From an uncultured Bacilli bacterium (lineage in GTDB: Bacteria; Bacillota_I; Bacilli_A; RF39; UBA660), in NCBI GenBank assembly GCA_910587325.1, contig CAJUKB010000001.1:37637-101636 (forward strand): a DNA stretch of 64,000 nt, given 5' to 3'. Position 1 is the stretch's first letter; each line of letters begins with the position of its first letter. The translations under genes and the position numbers were made by a program. The notes beneath the pieces were generated by a model. The model searched no databases, was not told where the DNA came from, and was given only the letters and a program-made list of their open reading frames with translations. Of this stretch, positions 45,446 through 53,703 are shown in pieces.

Positions 45446-46223
45446 CAGAGATAAGTTCACTCAAGGGAATAATACTTAATCCTTTAAAATTAATTTCTTT
45501 TATTAACAATTTTAAATGTTCTAGATTCGCATTTTTCTTTATTAAAATTATAGCCCCACTATCTATTTTTGCTTTGGCTTCAACAATATTATTACCACCT
45601 AAAGAAAACGTTTCTTCTACCAAATATTTTTGTTCTTTTATACAATATTCTTTTGCAATTTCTTTTATATAGCAAATATTTTTATTTTGATTGTTTTTAT
45701 TAAGTAAACTTTCTACGTTTTTATACTTTTCTTTATCATTGTTAATCTGTTCAAAGAAACTTCCATTTTCATAAGTGGATTCCAGAATTAACAAGTTAGC
45801 TTTGATTTTATTGTCTTTTAAATATTTCTTAATAGTTTCGTTACCATCTTCTAATAAAAGCGTTACTGCCTTTTTGCTTTTATTTCCTTCTTTAATAACT
45901 TTGTCTTTATTATCTTCTAACGAAATATCCGGTTTTACATCATCAAAAATCAAATAATATTCATTAAAAATTCCAAATGCTTTCATATTCACATAACTTT
46001 TGGTTTTGTTAACCATTCTTCCCATAATACCTGGAACAATGTAATTGGAATCCACAGAAGCATTAGTAGCATTTACAACGTAACTTTCTTCTACCTCATT
46101 TATACTTTGCATAATTGGACTTTTATTTTGCATAATGCTAGCAATTTTCTCTGTATAATAGAAACTAAAAAGCATAATAGCCACTAGACCAATGGGTTTA
46201 TATAATTTTTTCAAAAAAATCAC
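45438..46223 (-). CDS. Secreted or membrane-anchored protein, deacetylase-like remnant
   Basis: 261 residues with one N-terminal membrane helix (KPIGLVAIMLFSFYYTEKIA). The end, GAIILIKKNANLEHLKLLIK and then GLSIIPLSELI, is arranged like the last strand and helix of NodB-type polysaccharide deacetylases, and the middle stretch (KAVTLLLEDGNETIKKYLKD) like their first strand. The catalytic Asp-His-His residues are not visible. I suggest a divergent, probably non-catalytic relative, with low certainty. Its start overlaps nothing; it follows the ssb gene after 15 bases and may be its operon partner. Confidence 0.65.
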   Translation of the reverse strand: MIFLKKLYKPIGLVAIMLFSFYYTEKIASIMQNKSPIMQSINEVEESYVVNATNASVDSNYIVPGIMGRMVNKTKSYVNMKAFGIFNEYYLIFDDVKPDISLEDNKDKVIKEGNKSKKAVTLLLEDGNETIKKYLKDNKIKANLLILESTYENGSFFEQINNDKEKYKNVESLLNKNNQNKNICYIKEIAKEYCIKEQKYLVEETFSLGGNNIVEAKAKIDSGAIILIKKNANLEHLKLLIKEINFKGLSIIPLSELISEK

Positions 46224-46238
46224 CTAATAAACTATATG

Positions 46239-46586
46239 TTAATCACTACTTTCTTTTTCCGAATTTTTATTACTTGAAGATAAAAATGTTACTTTTTCTG
46301 CAATAACTTCCATAATAAATTTTTTATTTTTTTCTTCATCTTCGTAATTTCTAGTTTGTAATCTTCCTTTAATGCCTACAACATCTCCGGTATGGCAATA
46401 CTCAAAAGTATTTAATGCAATGTTATTCCACAATACACAACGAATAAAATCGGTTTCGTAAATACCTTCACTATTTTTAAAGGGACGATTAACGGCAACC
46501 GTTATAACACTTCTTTGTTTTTCATTATCAATTGAAGATACTTCTGGTTCTGCACAAAGTCTTCCAACGAGTACGACTTGATTCAT
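46239..46586 (-). CDS. ssb: Single-stranded DNA-binding protein, SsbB-like
   Basis: 115 residues: one OB fold with the typical MNQVVLVGRLCAEPEV start, FIRCVLWNN and GDVVGIKGRLQTRNY blocks. It ends SSNKNSEKESSD and so lacks the acidic DDDxPF tip through which SsbA recruits repair and replication proteins. This is as in SsbB of Bacillus, a competence-related paralogue of ~113 residues. A pseudopilin gene at 14733 would fit a competence role. A second, tip-bearing SSB is encoded by the prophage (57833). Confidence 0.9.
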   Translation of the reverse strand: MNQVVLVGRLCAEPEVSSIDNEKQRSVITVAVNRPFKNSEGIYETDFIRCVLWNNIALNTFEYCHTGDVVGIKGRLQTRNYEDEEKNKKFIMEVIAEKVTFLSSSNKNSEKESSD

Positions 46587-46764
46587 AAAAAGTCCTCCTT
46601 TCTGTAGGCATAGTAGCAGAAAGAAAAAGAGTAAGCAAATTGCAAATTTCTAAAATTGTAGTGTAAAAAAGGCAAATTGAAGCTCTAATTTAGCAAAAGA
46701 AAAGTTCAATTGACTAAATCGAACTCCTTTTTAACAAAATTAGTAAAATTTTAATTTTTTGTAT

Positions 46765-48057
46765 TTATTCTTTCAATAAGCGATTTATCTCTACAGCATA
46801 CTCCATAGGAAGTTCTTTCTTAAAGTCCGAAATAAATCCTGTAATAATAAGTTCTTTCGCTCTATCTTCTGTTAAACCATTGCTCATAAGATAAAATAGT
46901 TTATCTTCCTCTACTTTGGAAACCGTAGCTTCATGAGAAATTTTAGAACTATTGTTTTCTACAATATTGGTTGGATAAGTATCACTTTTTCCGGTAGAAT
47001 CTAACAGAATGGTATCGCATTTTACTTCTGCAACACTTCCATAAGCCCCTTTCGTGATTCTAGTTGTTCCGCGATAATTAGCAGTTCCTCCACTTTCTGC
47101 AATGGATTTACTGATAATATTACTTTTGGTATACTTGCCTAAATGAATCATTTTAGCACCAGCATCTAAAGCTTGGCCATTCTTAGCATAAGCAACACTT
47201 ATGGAATTTCCCGTTGCATAATCTCCTTTTAAAATACATGACGGATACTTCATCGTTACTTTACTTCCAATATTTCCGTCAATCCATTCCATTTTTCCAT
47301 GAGACTCAACAAGTGCTCTTTTGGTAACTAAGTTATACACATCGGTACTCCAATTTTGAATAGTAGAATAGCGCATGGTAGCGTTTTCTTTTACATAGAT
47401 TTCCACAACTCCGGCATGTAGGGAATTACTAGAATAACTTTTGGCTGTACAACCTTCAATATATTCTAAAGAGGCTCCTTCATCAACAATAATAATTGTT
47501 CTTTCAAATTGTCCTAAACTTTCTGTATCTATTCTAAAATAACTTTGTAAAGGTCTATCAAGCGTTGTATTTTTAGGAATATAAATAAACGTTCCCCCAC
47601 TCCAAACTGCTCCATTTAAAGCGGTGTATTTATTTTCATCGTACTTGACTAAATTATTAAAATATTCTTTAAAAAGGTCGGGGTATTGTTGAAGCGCTTC
47701 ATCGGTACTTAAAAAAATAATATCTTTATTGGTATTTTTTTTGTGATAGATAACTTCACTTTCATATTGATTGGAAACTCCATCTAAGTATTTATCCTCA
47801 GCATCAATTACCCCAAGATTACAAAAGGTATTTTTTACATTTTTGTCCACATTATTCCAATCATCTTTATATTTTGCATGCTCATTTTTATAATATAGAA
47901 TTTCATCAAACGAAAAAGGAAGTTGAGGACCAAACTTTGGGTTTTCGAGTTCTAAAAATTTTTCATATGATTTCAAGCGGAATTCTAACATCCAATTCGG
48001 CTCTTTTTTACTTTTTGATAGTTCTATTATAAATTCTTTTGATAGACTTTTTTTCAT
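46765..48057 (-). CDS. sufB: Fe-S cluster assembly scaffold SufB
   Basis: About 430 residues from ATG 48057. The SufB core is a right-handed beta-helix with GAVWSGGTFIYIPKNT, EGASLEYIEGCTA (Cys near the cluster site), MRYSTIQNWSTDVYNLVTKR, and SKISHEATVSKVEEDKLFYL carrying conserved His and Glu. It is shorter at the N-terminus than the usual ~465 residues. SufB with SufC and SufD assembles Fe-S clusters. Here sufC, sufD, sufS and sufU are not adjacent: a divergent gene is upstream and ssb lies downstream. About 150 bp downstream hold only a weak inverted repeat (AGTTC/GAACT near 46704-46728). Confidence 0.95.
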   Translation of the reverse strand: MKKSLSKEFIIELSKSKKEPNWMLEFRLKSYEKFLELENPKFGPQLPFSFDEILYYKNEHAKYKDDWNNVDKNVKNTFCNLGVIDAEDKYLDGVSNQYESEVIYHKKNTNKDIIFLSTDEALQQYPDLFKEYFNNLVKYDENKYTALNGAVWSGGTFIYIPKNTTLDRPLQSYFRIDTESLGQFERTIIIVDEGASLEYIEGCTAKSYSSNSLHAGVVEIYVKENATMRYSTIQNWSTDVYNLVTKRALVESHGKMEWIDGNIGSKVTMKYPSCILKGDYATGNSISVAYAKNGQALDAGAKMIHLGKYTKSNIISKSIAESGGTANYRGTTRITKGAYGSVAEVKCDTILLDSTGKSDTYPTNIVENNSSKISHEATVSKVEEDKLFYLMSNGLTEDRAKELIITGFISDFKKELPMEYAVEINRLLKE

Positions 48058-48157
48058 ACTAATCACAAGGAAATTATACACCAAAACGGGAGTTTAAACA
48101 ATTGAAATCTATCCTCTTCTTTGCTATAATGTTTTTATAATACTAAGGAGGAGTTAC

Positions 48158-48469
48158 ATGAGTGGCAATAGCAATAAAGAAATTAATGCTGCTTATGTAG
48201 CATCTTGGAAAGAAAAAAATCCTAAATTATCTTTACTTGAGACTGATGGAAATTATTTAAAGTATATGGAGGAAAAAATTGATATTCAAGATATCTATAT
48301 GCAAGATGTTTTAATCAATTCAAATTTATTTCATAATATCCCCTATATAGATGCTAATAAATTATTTAATATCATTAAGCTTCATGTATATGCTATTCAA
48401 GTAAAAGAAAAAGAACTAAAGGAAAAAGTAAGGAGAATGAAAGAATATGATTATAGAACCAATGGATGA
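48158..48469 (+). CDS. Hypothetical protein
   Basis: 103 residues, soluble, mostly helical (VKEKELKEKVRRMKEYDYRT at the end). AAGGAGGAG precedes the ATG. It overlaps the next gene by 23 bases, so the two are coupled. I recognise no family. The pair is divergent from sufB. Confidence 0.7.
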   Translation: MSGNSNKEINAAYVASWKEKNPKLSLLETDGNYLKYMEEKIDIQDIYMQDVLINSNLFHNIPYIDANKLFNIIKLHVYAIQVKEKELKEKVRRMKEYDYRTNG

Positions 48470-48854
48470 TTTAGTAACAGTAGAAGAATATTTTGCTATT
48501 TTAGCTCGTGAAGGGAATTTAACTCCGAAAGACATAATGCAAAAAAAGCGTTTTGAATGGTTTATTACAAATTGTGAAAAAAATCAAGATTTACTTTCTC
48601 CTGCTACTGAAGATATATATGCAAAGTATAAAAAATGTCTAGTCTCTCTATCTTTAAAAGAAAATCAAACACAAGCAGAAAAAGAGATAGTTATAGATTA
48701 TCAAAGGAAGGTTTTGGAAATGGAAGAAGAAAAAGAACAAGAATACACAAGAAAATTAGTAGATAAAGCAGGATATGTAAATGCGACTATTATCTTAGTT
48801 ATGATACTAAATATTGGTTTTATTATTGCTATGGCACTTTTAGGAAGTAAGTAA
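48447..48854 (+). CDS. Hypothetical protein with C-terminal membrane helix
   Basis: 135 residues: a helical, charged body and one membrane segment at the extreme C-terminus (ATIILVMILNIGFIIAMALL), so it is tail-anchored with its body in the cytoplasm. It begins within the end of the preceding gene. It may form a complex with that gene's product. A strong terminator follows. Function unknown. Confidence 0.75.
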   Translation: MIIEPMDDLVTVEEYFAILAREGNLTPKDIMQKKRFEWFITNCEKNQDLLSPATEDIYAKYKKCLVSLSLKENQTQAEKEIVIDYQRKVLEMEEEKEQEYTRKLVDKAGYVNATIILVMILNIGFIIAMALLGSK

Positions 48855-48880
48855 GCATTCTAAAACGGAATGCTTTTTTA
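48854..48880 (+). terminator. Intrinsic terminator
   Basis: AGCATTC (48854-48860) and GAATGCT (48868-48874) with a 7-nt loop and a following T run; ends the two-gene unit 48158-48854. Confidence 0.88.
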
Positions 48881-48886
48881 TTGCAT

Positions 48887-48910
48887 GAAAAAAAGCCTAT
48901 TATTTGGCTT
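48887..48910 (-). terminator. Intrinsic terminator of spoVS
   Basis: On the minus strand AAGCC and GGCTT pair (48906-48910 with 48893-48897) and a run of seven T follows. The stem overlaps the spoVS stop codon. Confidence 0.7.
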
Positions 48911-49160
48911 CTACAATTAATTTAATGGCGGTTTTTTGTTCCCCATTTATCACAATATCACTAAATGCAGGGATTACGACTAAATTTTCACCACTTGGAG
49001 CAACAAAACCTCTCGCAATCGCTACGGCTTTAATGGCTTGGTTTAAACTTCCTGCTCCAATCGTTTGTATTTCAACTGATTTACTTTCACGATAAATATT
49101 CGCTATCGCTCCCGCTACCTTACTAGGGTTTGATTTTGATGATACTTTTAATATTTCCAT
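48900..49160 (-). CDS. spoVS: Stage V sporulation protein S
   Basis: 86 residues, the exact length of SpoVS, with MEILKVSSKSNPSKVAGAIA and GAGSLNQAIKAVAIARGFVA and the C-terminal EQKTAIKLIVEAK. This Alba-like DNA- or RNA-binding protein controls passage from stage II to coat and cortex formation; known homologues are sigma-H controlled. It is a single gene between two intrinsic terminators. Confidence 0.96.
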   Translation of the reverse strand: MEILKVSSKSNPSKVAGAIANIYRESKSVEIQTIGAGSLNQAIKAVAIARGFVAPSGENLVVIPAFSDIVINGEQKTAIKLIVEAK

Positions 49161-49215
49161 AAATCCTCCTTCAATTTGTATAGTAAACTATATGAAAAAA
49201 GATGAGAAAAAATAC

Positions 49216-49725
49216 TCAAGATTCTTCAATAAAGTTTTTACTTTTATGGGGTTCATCAAACAATAAATCAAGGTAATTTTGTTGTCTTAAGGCTTCATAA
49301 ATCATAATCGCAACCGTATTGGAAAGATTTAGGGAACGCACCTTATCGGTCATTGGCATACGCATGCAATTTTCTAGATATGGTTTTAAAATATGTGGTG
49401 GAATTCCTGTACTTTCCTTCCCAAAGAAAAAATAAATATTTTCATTTGTATTACTATAATTAAAACTAGTATGAGGTTTATGACCATATCTTGTTAGAAA
49501 ATAGTAAGTTCCTTCATTTTTAGAAAAAAATTCTTCTATATTTTCATACACAGTATAATCACAATGTTCTATGTAATTGACTCCACTTCTTTTAATGTAT
49601 TTTTCATCTAGGGAAAAACCAAGTGGTTTAATCAAATGCAATTTTGTCCCTGTTGCGACACAAGTACGCATAATATTTCCTGTATTTCCTGGAATTTCCG
49701 GTTCAAATAAAACAACGTTTAACAT
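49216..49725 (-). CDS. trmL: tRNA (cytidine/uridine-34 2'-O)-methyltransferase TrmL
   Basis: 169 residues. N-terminal NVVLFEPEIPGNTGNIMRTC and later FFFGKESTGIPPHIL and MRSLNLS-type VRSLNLSNTVAIMIYEAL are the SPOUT (trefoil-knot) SAM-binding motifs of TrmL, which methylates the wobble base of tRNA-Leu. The gene starts with a weak GGAGG-type site; it is followed by two small genes on the same strand upstream. Confidence 0.95.
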   Translation of the reverse strand: MLNVVLFEPEIPGNTGNIMRTCVATGTKLHLIKPLGFSLDEKYIKRSGVNYIEHCDYTVYENIEEFFSKNEGTYYFLTRYGHKPHTSFNYSNTNENIYFFFGKESTGIPPHILKPYLENCMRMPMTDKVRSLNLSNTVAIMIYEALRQQNYLDLLFDEPHKSKNFIEES

Positions 49726-49737
49726 ATATATCCTCCT

Positions 49738-50025
49738 TTATATAAGGTCATGGTCATCAAATCTTTTAATATCTTTCCAATCTCTTTTTAATAAAATACC
49801 ATCTATGGTTTCCGTATTATAAAGTTCATCTAAATTTTTGAAAAAAATCTCTCCACTTTGGTCTCCTTCGTTATCTCCAAATCTTTGAAAACTAACCATA
49901 TTTTCAAATCCTATTATCATATATTTTTTACCATTCAACAAAAAAGGAATTTCTGGTTCCGCACCTGTTTTTACAATTTTTTCTAAATCTTCTTTAAATT
50001 CTAAATATGTTATTTTATTATTCAT
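49738..50025 (-). CDS. Hypothetical soluble protein
   Basis: 95 residues of mixed alpha/beta pattern: LEFKEDLEKIVKTGAEPEIP, NGKKYMIIGFENMV, and a charged end KRFDDHDLI. No signal or membrane segment. I recognise no family. It sits 12 bases before trmL on the same strand and may be co-transcribed. Confidence 0.65.
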   Translation of the reverse strand: MNNKITYLEFKEDLEKIVKTGAEPEIPFLLNGKKYMIIGFENMVSFQRFGDNEGDQSGEIFFKNLDELYNTETIDGILLKRDWKDIKRFDDHDLI

Positions 50026-50044
50026 AGCTTTTCGCTTCTCTCTT

Positions 50045-50380
50045 TTATATAAATGGTTTTATTATTCCTAAAACATCCTGAAATAAAATACCCAATAAAC
50101 TAAACAACAATGGCAAATAATACCGCATGAATATATCCACTTTTCTACGATTATAATTTTTAATTCCTATTTTTTTAAACCACCATTCATAAAATTTAGT
50201 ATTTTCTTTATCCTTATTCTTAAATTGATAATGTGATAAAAAACAACCGTCGTTGGTTTCTAACATACAAATATGCATAAGTGATAATAAGGCTATATAT
50301 TTCCAAGATAACCAAGTCCAAGATGTCCAAGCAATTATTGTAAGTAGAAAATGTACAATTATACTTAAAATTTTTAACAT
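50045..50380 (-). CDS. Small membrane protein of unknown function
   Basis: 111 residues with three hydrophobic segments: LKILSIIVHFLLTIIAWTSW at the start, WKYIALLSLMHICML and YLPLLFSLLGILFQDVLGII near the end, and a charged loop between. Unrecognised. Its end is 20 bases from the next gene. Upstream of it lies the truncated cotJC. Confidence 0.65.
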   Translation of the reverse strand: MLKILSIIVHFLLTIIAWTSWTWLSWKYIALLSLMHICMLETNDGCFLSHYQFKNKDKENTKFYEWWFKKIGIKNYNRRKVDIFMRYYLPLLFSLLGILFQDVLGIIKPFI

Positions 50381-50424
50381 ATACTACTCACCCATTCCAT
50401 TGTAACACATAAAGAAAAAAAGAC

Positions 50425-50799
50425 CTAGTAGCCTTTTTTCTTATAATATTTATACAATTCTTTAAAACGATTAAAATGAATAATTTCTCTTTGTCTTAAG
50501 AATAGTAGTGGCCCTATAACGTCTTCATCGGTTGCAAGTTCTATTAAATTTTCATAAACCGCTCTTGCTTTTTCTTCTGCCGCCATATCCTCAGATATAT
50601 CCGCAAGCACATCTCCTGTTACAGCAAAGTAGCTAGTTGTAAAAGGAACTCCACTTGCATTTGACGGATAAACTCCTAAAGCATGTTCAGAATACATATC
50701 TCCTAAACCTGCTTCCTTCATTTCTTCAACACTTGCGCCTTCTGTTAATTGTTTAATCATTGTAGCAATCATTTCCACATGCCCAAGCTCTTCTGTACG
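50425..50799 (-). pseudogene. cotJC: cotJC 3' fragment, interrupted by a prophage
   Basis: The reading TEELGHVEMIATMIKQLTEG through NASGVPFTTSYF, AAEEKARAVYENLIEL and LFLRQREIIHFNRF is the C-terminal ~120 residues of CotJC, a manganese-catalase-type spore coat protein (~185 residues in full). The first ~65 residues, with one of the four Glu/His metal ligands, are missing. In frame upstream the match ends at T-E-E; the codon before it is CGT instead of the expected Gly codon and a stop (50800-50802) follows. The large serine recombinase gene begins 30 bases further. The missing 5' part should lie beyond the right edge of the window, as the prophage does not end here. Precise excision would restore the gene. 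Confidence 0.9.
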
Positions 50800-50815
50800 T
50801 TAACGATAGAGATGT
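50785..50815. other. Left attachment junction (attL/attR) of the prophage
   Basis: Host cotJC sequence stops and prophage sequence begins at about 50797-50799. On the coding strand the host part begins GTACAGAAGAG; the preceding C replaces the G expected in a conserved Gly-Thr-Glu-Glu. A 2-bp GT core (positions 50797-50798, reading AC on the plus strand) fits the way large serine recombinases exchange strands. The partner site is outside the window. Confidence 0.65.
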
Positions 50816-50828
50816 AAAACAGTTATAA

Positions 50829-52637
50829 TTAAAATCTAGGGTGTATTGCTATTGAAAAGTTATTCTCGTAACCACGTCCGCCTTTTTCTTTCTTATAATC
50901 TACATAAGATATAACAGACTTTAAGAGTTTGTTTTTCTTTTCTGCTGTTTTTACTCTCCAATATGAATCAATTACTTTTTCTATTTTTGGAAGCAATTTC
51001 TCGATTTTATCTTTATTAAGTTTTGTCTGGTACTTAGATAGTTCTTTTGTTGTTGCATTTATTTTATCTTTTATTACTTTAGAGCGTTTTGTAAAATCTT
51101 CTGGAGTATATACCTCTTGTTCTAAGAGTTCGTATTGCTTATCTAATTGTTTATTATATTTCTCTAAGTCTTTACATAATGCTTGATACATTATATTATC
51201 GTCTTCCTCGGCTGGATTATACGTCGTTAGGAGCTCTTTTTGTGTGTTTAGATACTCTCGTAACCCTTTTATAACTTCCGCCTCTACAAGCGATAAATTA
51301 GAGCCTATATTGGTACAATGTGCTTTCTGACATATCAAGGTATCTTCGTGAGGATCTATTGTGTTCTCCTCGAATGTTGTAATAGCCTTGTCAAACTCAG
51401 TAGTAGTAATGTTTAGTAGTTTCTTTAAGTCTTCCCATTTATCAGCATAAGGCATAGTAAACTTATCTTGCGTAGAACTAAACCAATGATCTACGCTGCA
51501 TTTACTAACTCCTAAAGCTGTGGCTATATCTCTTAGACTGTAATCGCCTTTATGTTCTCTTAGACATAGGCGTAGTTTTTCTTTATCTACTTCATACTTA
51601 CGCCTTAGTTTAGGCTCTTGCTTTTTATTTTCATAATAAGGACGTCTTTGCATAGATCTTCCACAATCAGCACATCTAATTAAAGTAGCTAGTGGATTCT
51701 GTAATTCGGTACCATGTGTAGTACTTACTTGTTTAGGTTGGATTCCTTGAACTATATTGAATAGATCTTCTTCTATTATAGCTGGGTGCAATCCCTCGAC
51801 AAGTATTATTTCGTCCTTAGTTCCTTTTTTACGTTTCTTCACAATTTGCCCGTTAACTAAGCTCTTATGTTGTTTGTTACTGTTCCACCTTATCTTACCT
51901 AGATAAACTGGATTAGATAGTATTCCTTTAATTGTGGACGGAGTCCATACATCTGACTTTTTAGGACGAAACTCTAAAGTATTAAGCCAGTTGCATATAA
52001 TATCGTGTCCCATGCCGTCAGCACGTTTCTTATACATCTCTTTTACGACTTCTGCTTCTTCTGGTATTGGTTCTAGTGTAAAACCTTTGTCATATTTTAA
52101 TTTTACCTTTTTATACCCAAAAGGAGGCTCTGACGCACAATATTTACCAGCTAGTACGTTTGCTAACCTTTGGCGTTGCATACGTCTGTTAATAGCTTTA
52201 TATTCACGCCTAGACATAAATAAACCGAACTCAAAGTATTCTTCGTCGTCGTCGCTGTTTGGATCATATATTTTATTAAGAGTAATAATTAAAGTATTTG
52301 AATACTTAAAAGCCTGTGAAATAGTACCTTGATCTTTAGAATCTCCACGAGTAAGACGTTCTACTTCTACAACTAAAATTCCGTCAACAGTTCCAGTCTC
52401 AATGTCTTTTAAGACCTTTTGTATTTCTGGTCGTTCTTGGATTGATTCTCCCGAAACTACTTCACGATATATATGTCGTATCTTTATACCAAGTTGTTTA
52501 GCTCTATCTTTTAAAAACTTCTCATGTTGTTTTAGCGTATCGAATTTTTTAAGTCTTTCTAGTTCCATATCGGCTCTTGATTTTCTTAAATATGCGTCAT
52601 AGATCCCGTTAGGATCCAGCGTGATTACATTATACAT
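50829..52637 (-). CDS. Large serine recombinase (phage integrase)
   Basis: 602 residues. The resolvase catalytic domain (1-~150) has the nucleophile in YLRKSRADME (Ser20), then GESIQERPEIQKVLKDI, DGILVVEVERLTRG and MSRREYKAINRRMQR. The recombinase domain follows (FGYKKVKL, GILSNPVYLGKIRWNSNKQ), then a zinc-ribbon (CADCGRSM, with CQKAHC later) and a long coiled coil (~480-570). Between the two Cys pairs is a helix-turn-helix-like insert (YSLRDIATALGVSKCSVDHW). It catalyses integration and, with a directionality factor, excision at the junction at 50797. The gene is next to this junction, as in other large-serine-recombinase prophages. Confidence 0.95.
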   Translation of the reverse strand: MYNVITLDPNGIYDAYLRKSRADMELERLKKFDTLKQHEKFLKDRAKQLGIKIRHIYREVVSGESIQERPEIQKVLKDIETGTVDGILVVEVERLTRGDSKDQGTISQAFKYSNTLIITLNKIYDPNSDDDEEYFEFGLFMSRREYKAINRRMQRQRLANVLAGKYCASEPPFGYKKVKLKYDKGFTLEPIPEEAEVVKEMYKKRADGMGHDIICNWLNTLEFRPKKSDVWTPSTIKGILSNPVYLGKIRWNSNKQHKSLVNGQIVKKRKKGTKDEIILVEGLHPAIIEEDLFNIVQGIQPKQVSTTHGTELQNPLATLIRCADCGRSMQRRPYYENKKQEPKLRRKYEVDKEKLRLCLREHKGDYSLRDIATALGVSKCSVDHWFSSTQDKFTMPYADKWEDLKKLLNITTTEFDKAITTFEENTIDPHEDTLICQKAHCTNIGSNLSLVEAEVIKGLREYLNTQKELLTTYNPAEEDDNIMYQALCKDLEKYNKQLDKQYELLEQEVYTPEDFTKRSKVIKDKINATTKELSKYQTKLNKDKIEKLLPKIEKVIDSYWRVKTAEKKNKLLKSVISYVDYKKEKGGRGYENNFSIAIHPRF

Positions 52638-52909
52638 CTTGCACCTCCTTATCTTTCATAATTCTATCAACCTCTGCTTCATACTCGGCGATTTTATTCT
52701 TATCAAAGTTTTCTAAATGTCCTAGTTTGTAGTGTAACATTTCATGTATGAAACGCTTTTTCTTTTTCTATGTCAGAAAGTGAATCATTTACGATTATAT
52801 AAGTACCGTTCTCGGCTTTCATAATAAAAGCTCGTACTTTAGCTGGTGCTTTTATAAACAAAAGAGTCAAATTGTCTTTTTCGGCAATTTTCGCCAACTT
52901 TCCATACAT
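52630..52909 (-). pseudogene. ImmA/IrrE metallopeptidase, frameshifted
   Basis: From ATG 52909 (AGGAGG upstream) the reading MYGKLAKIAEKDNLTLLFIK and on to SDIEKEKAFHT stops at TGA (about 52762). In another frame the same region reads FIHEMLHYKLGHLENFDKNK up to a stop at 52630, which contains the zinc motif HExxH. Removing one base near 52760 joins the two into a ~93-residue ImmA-type protease. ImmA cleaves the phage or ICE repressor and allows induction. The break would disable it, unless translation shifts or the base is a read error. It stands between repressor and recombinase, the usual place. Confidence 0.8.
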
Positions 52910-52966
52910 AGGCAATACCTCCTAAGAACACGGGTACTGCTTAACTTTGTGTCTTTTTATTCCTTT

Positions 52967-53341
52967 CTATTTCTTTTCTTTTGTTTTATCAATCTTTGTA
53001 ACTATATCAACAATATCAGCTACTTGGTTTAGTTCTTCGTCGTCTAACTCTCCAAGTTTATCAAAAAGAAGACTGATCCGCTTATTTTCTATTAACTTGT
53101 TGTACTTCTCGATATTCTCTAAATTATAGGGTGTTACTTCTTCTTTTCCTAAAAGGTAGTCTGTTGTTGTATTTAGAGCTGTTGCTATTTCTGATAAGAT
53201 GTCTGGTCGTGGCATTTGCAAGTTATTTATATATCTTGAGACTGCTGCTTCTGTAACACCAATTTTAGTAGCGAGTTTTCTTTGTGAGATCTTATTTTTC
53301 AATAATAGACTCTGTAACTTTCTTCCAAAATCGTTTTCCAT
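52967..53341 (-). CDS. CI-like XRE repressor
   Basis: About 124 residues from ATG 53341 (GGAGGGG upstream; a frame to 53383 would extend over the promoter). The N-terminal helix-turn-helix (FGRKLQSLLLKNKISQRKLA, TEAAVSRYINNLQMPRPDIL) is followed by an acidic C-terminal helix pair (FDKLGELDDEELNQVADIVD) for dimerisation. It is the presumed lysogeny repressor, divergent from the lytic genes. It is the likely substrate of the ImmA-type protease that follows and which is frameshifted. Confidence 0.9.
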   Translation of the reverse strand: MENDFGRKLQSLLLKNKISQRKLATKIGVTEAAVSRYINNLQMPRPDILSEIATALNTTTDYLLGKEEVTPYNLENIEKYNKLIENKRISLLFDKLGELDDEELNQVADIVDIVTKIDKTKEKK

Positions 53342-53501
53342 AATGTCCCCTCCAATTACCGATATTATAACACTTTTTGTCAAAAAAGAAAGAAAACTTA
53401 CTAAAATGATAAAAAAGTGTTGACTATCTTTCCAAAATGATATACAATTTAGACATAACTTACCGAAATAATAAGTTTCGGAGAGATTAAGGAGGTCAAA
53501 A
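53342..53501. promoter_or_regulatory. Lysogeny control region: divergent promoters and operators
   Basis: Plus strand: TTGACT (53420-53425), 17 bp, TACAAT (53443-53448), driving the Cro-like gene. Minus strand: an extended -10, TGTTATAAT, with the TATAAT at 53364-53369, for the repressor. A palindrome AACTTACCG-N3-AATAAGTT (53457-53477) lies across the start of the rightward transcript. The motif TTACCGA also occurs near the repressor start (about 53356), and a partial AACTTACT near 53391. Confidence 0.75.
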
Positions 53502-53702
53502 ATGAATACATTGTTACTTGTGTCGAAAAGAAACCTTAAAGGGTATTCTCAAGAGCAGACTGCTAAACTACTTAATCTGTCTAGTGTTCAATATGGAAAA
53601 AAAGAACGAGGAGAAAAAGACTTCAAAACTGGGGAGATTAAAAAATTGAAAATACTTCTTGACTTGTCGGATCAGGACATTTTAGATATTTTTTTTAAAT
53701 AA
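53502..53702 (+). CDS. Cro-like XRE regulator
   Basis: 66 residues, essentially one helix-turn-helix: LKGYSQEQTAKLLNLSSVQY, GKKERGEKDFKTGEIKKL. AAGGAGG lies eight bases before the ATG. Position, orientation and size fit a Cro-type regulator or a second repressor of the rightward operon. A second copy of the operator follows its stop. Confidence 0.85.
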   Translation: MNTLLLVSKRNLKGYSQEQTAKLLNLSSVQYGKKERGEKDFKTGEIKKLKILLDLSDQDILDIFFK

Positions 53703-53703
53703 A

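Noticed and set aside
46700..46735. Terminator between sufB and ssb
   Set aside because: Only a 5-bp stem (AGTTC/GAACT) with a 13-nt loop; the T run is broken by CC.
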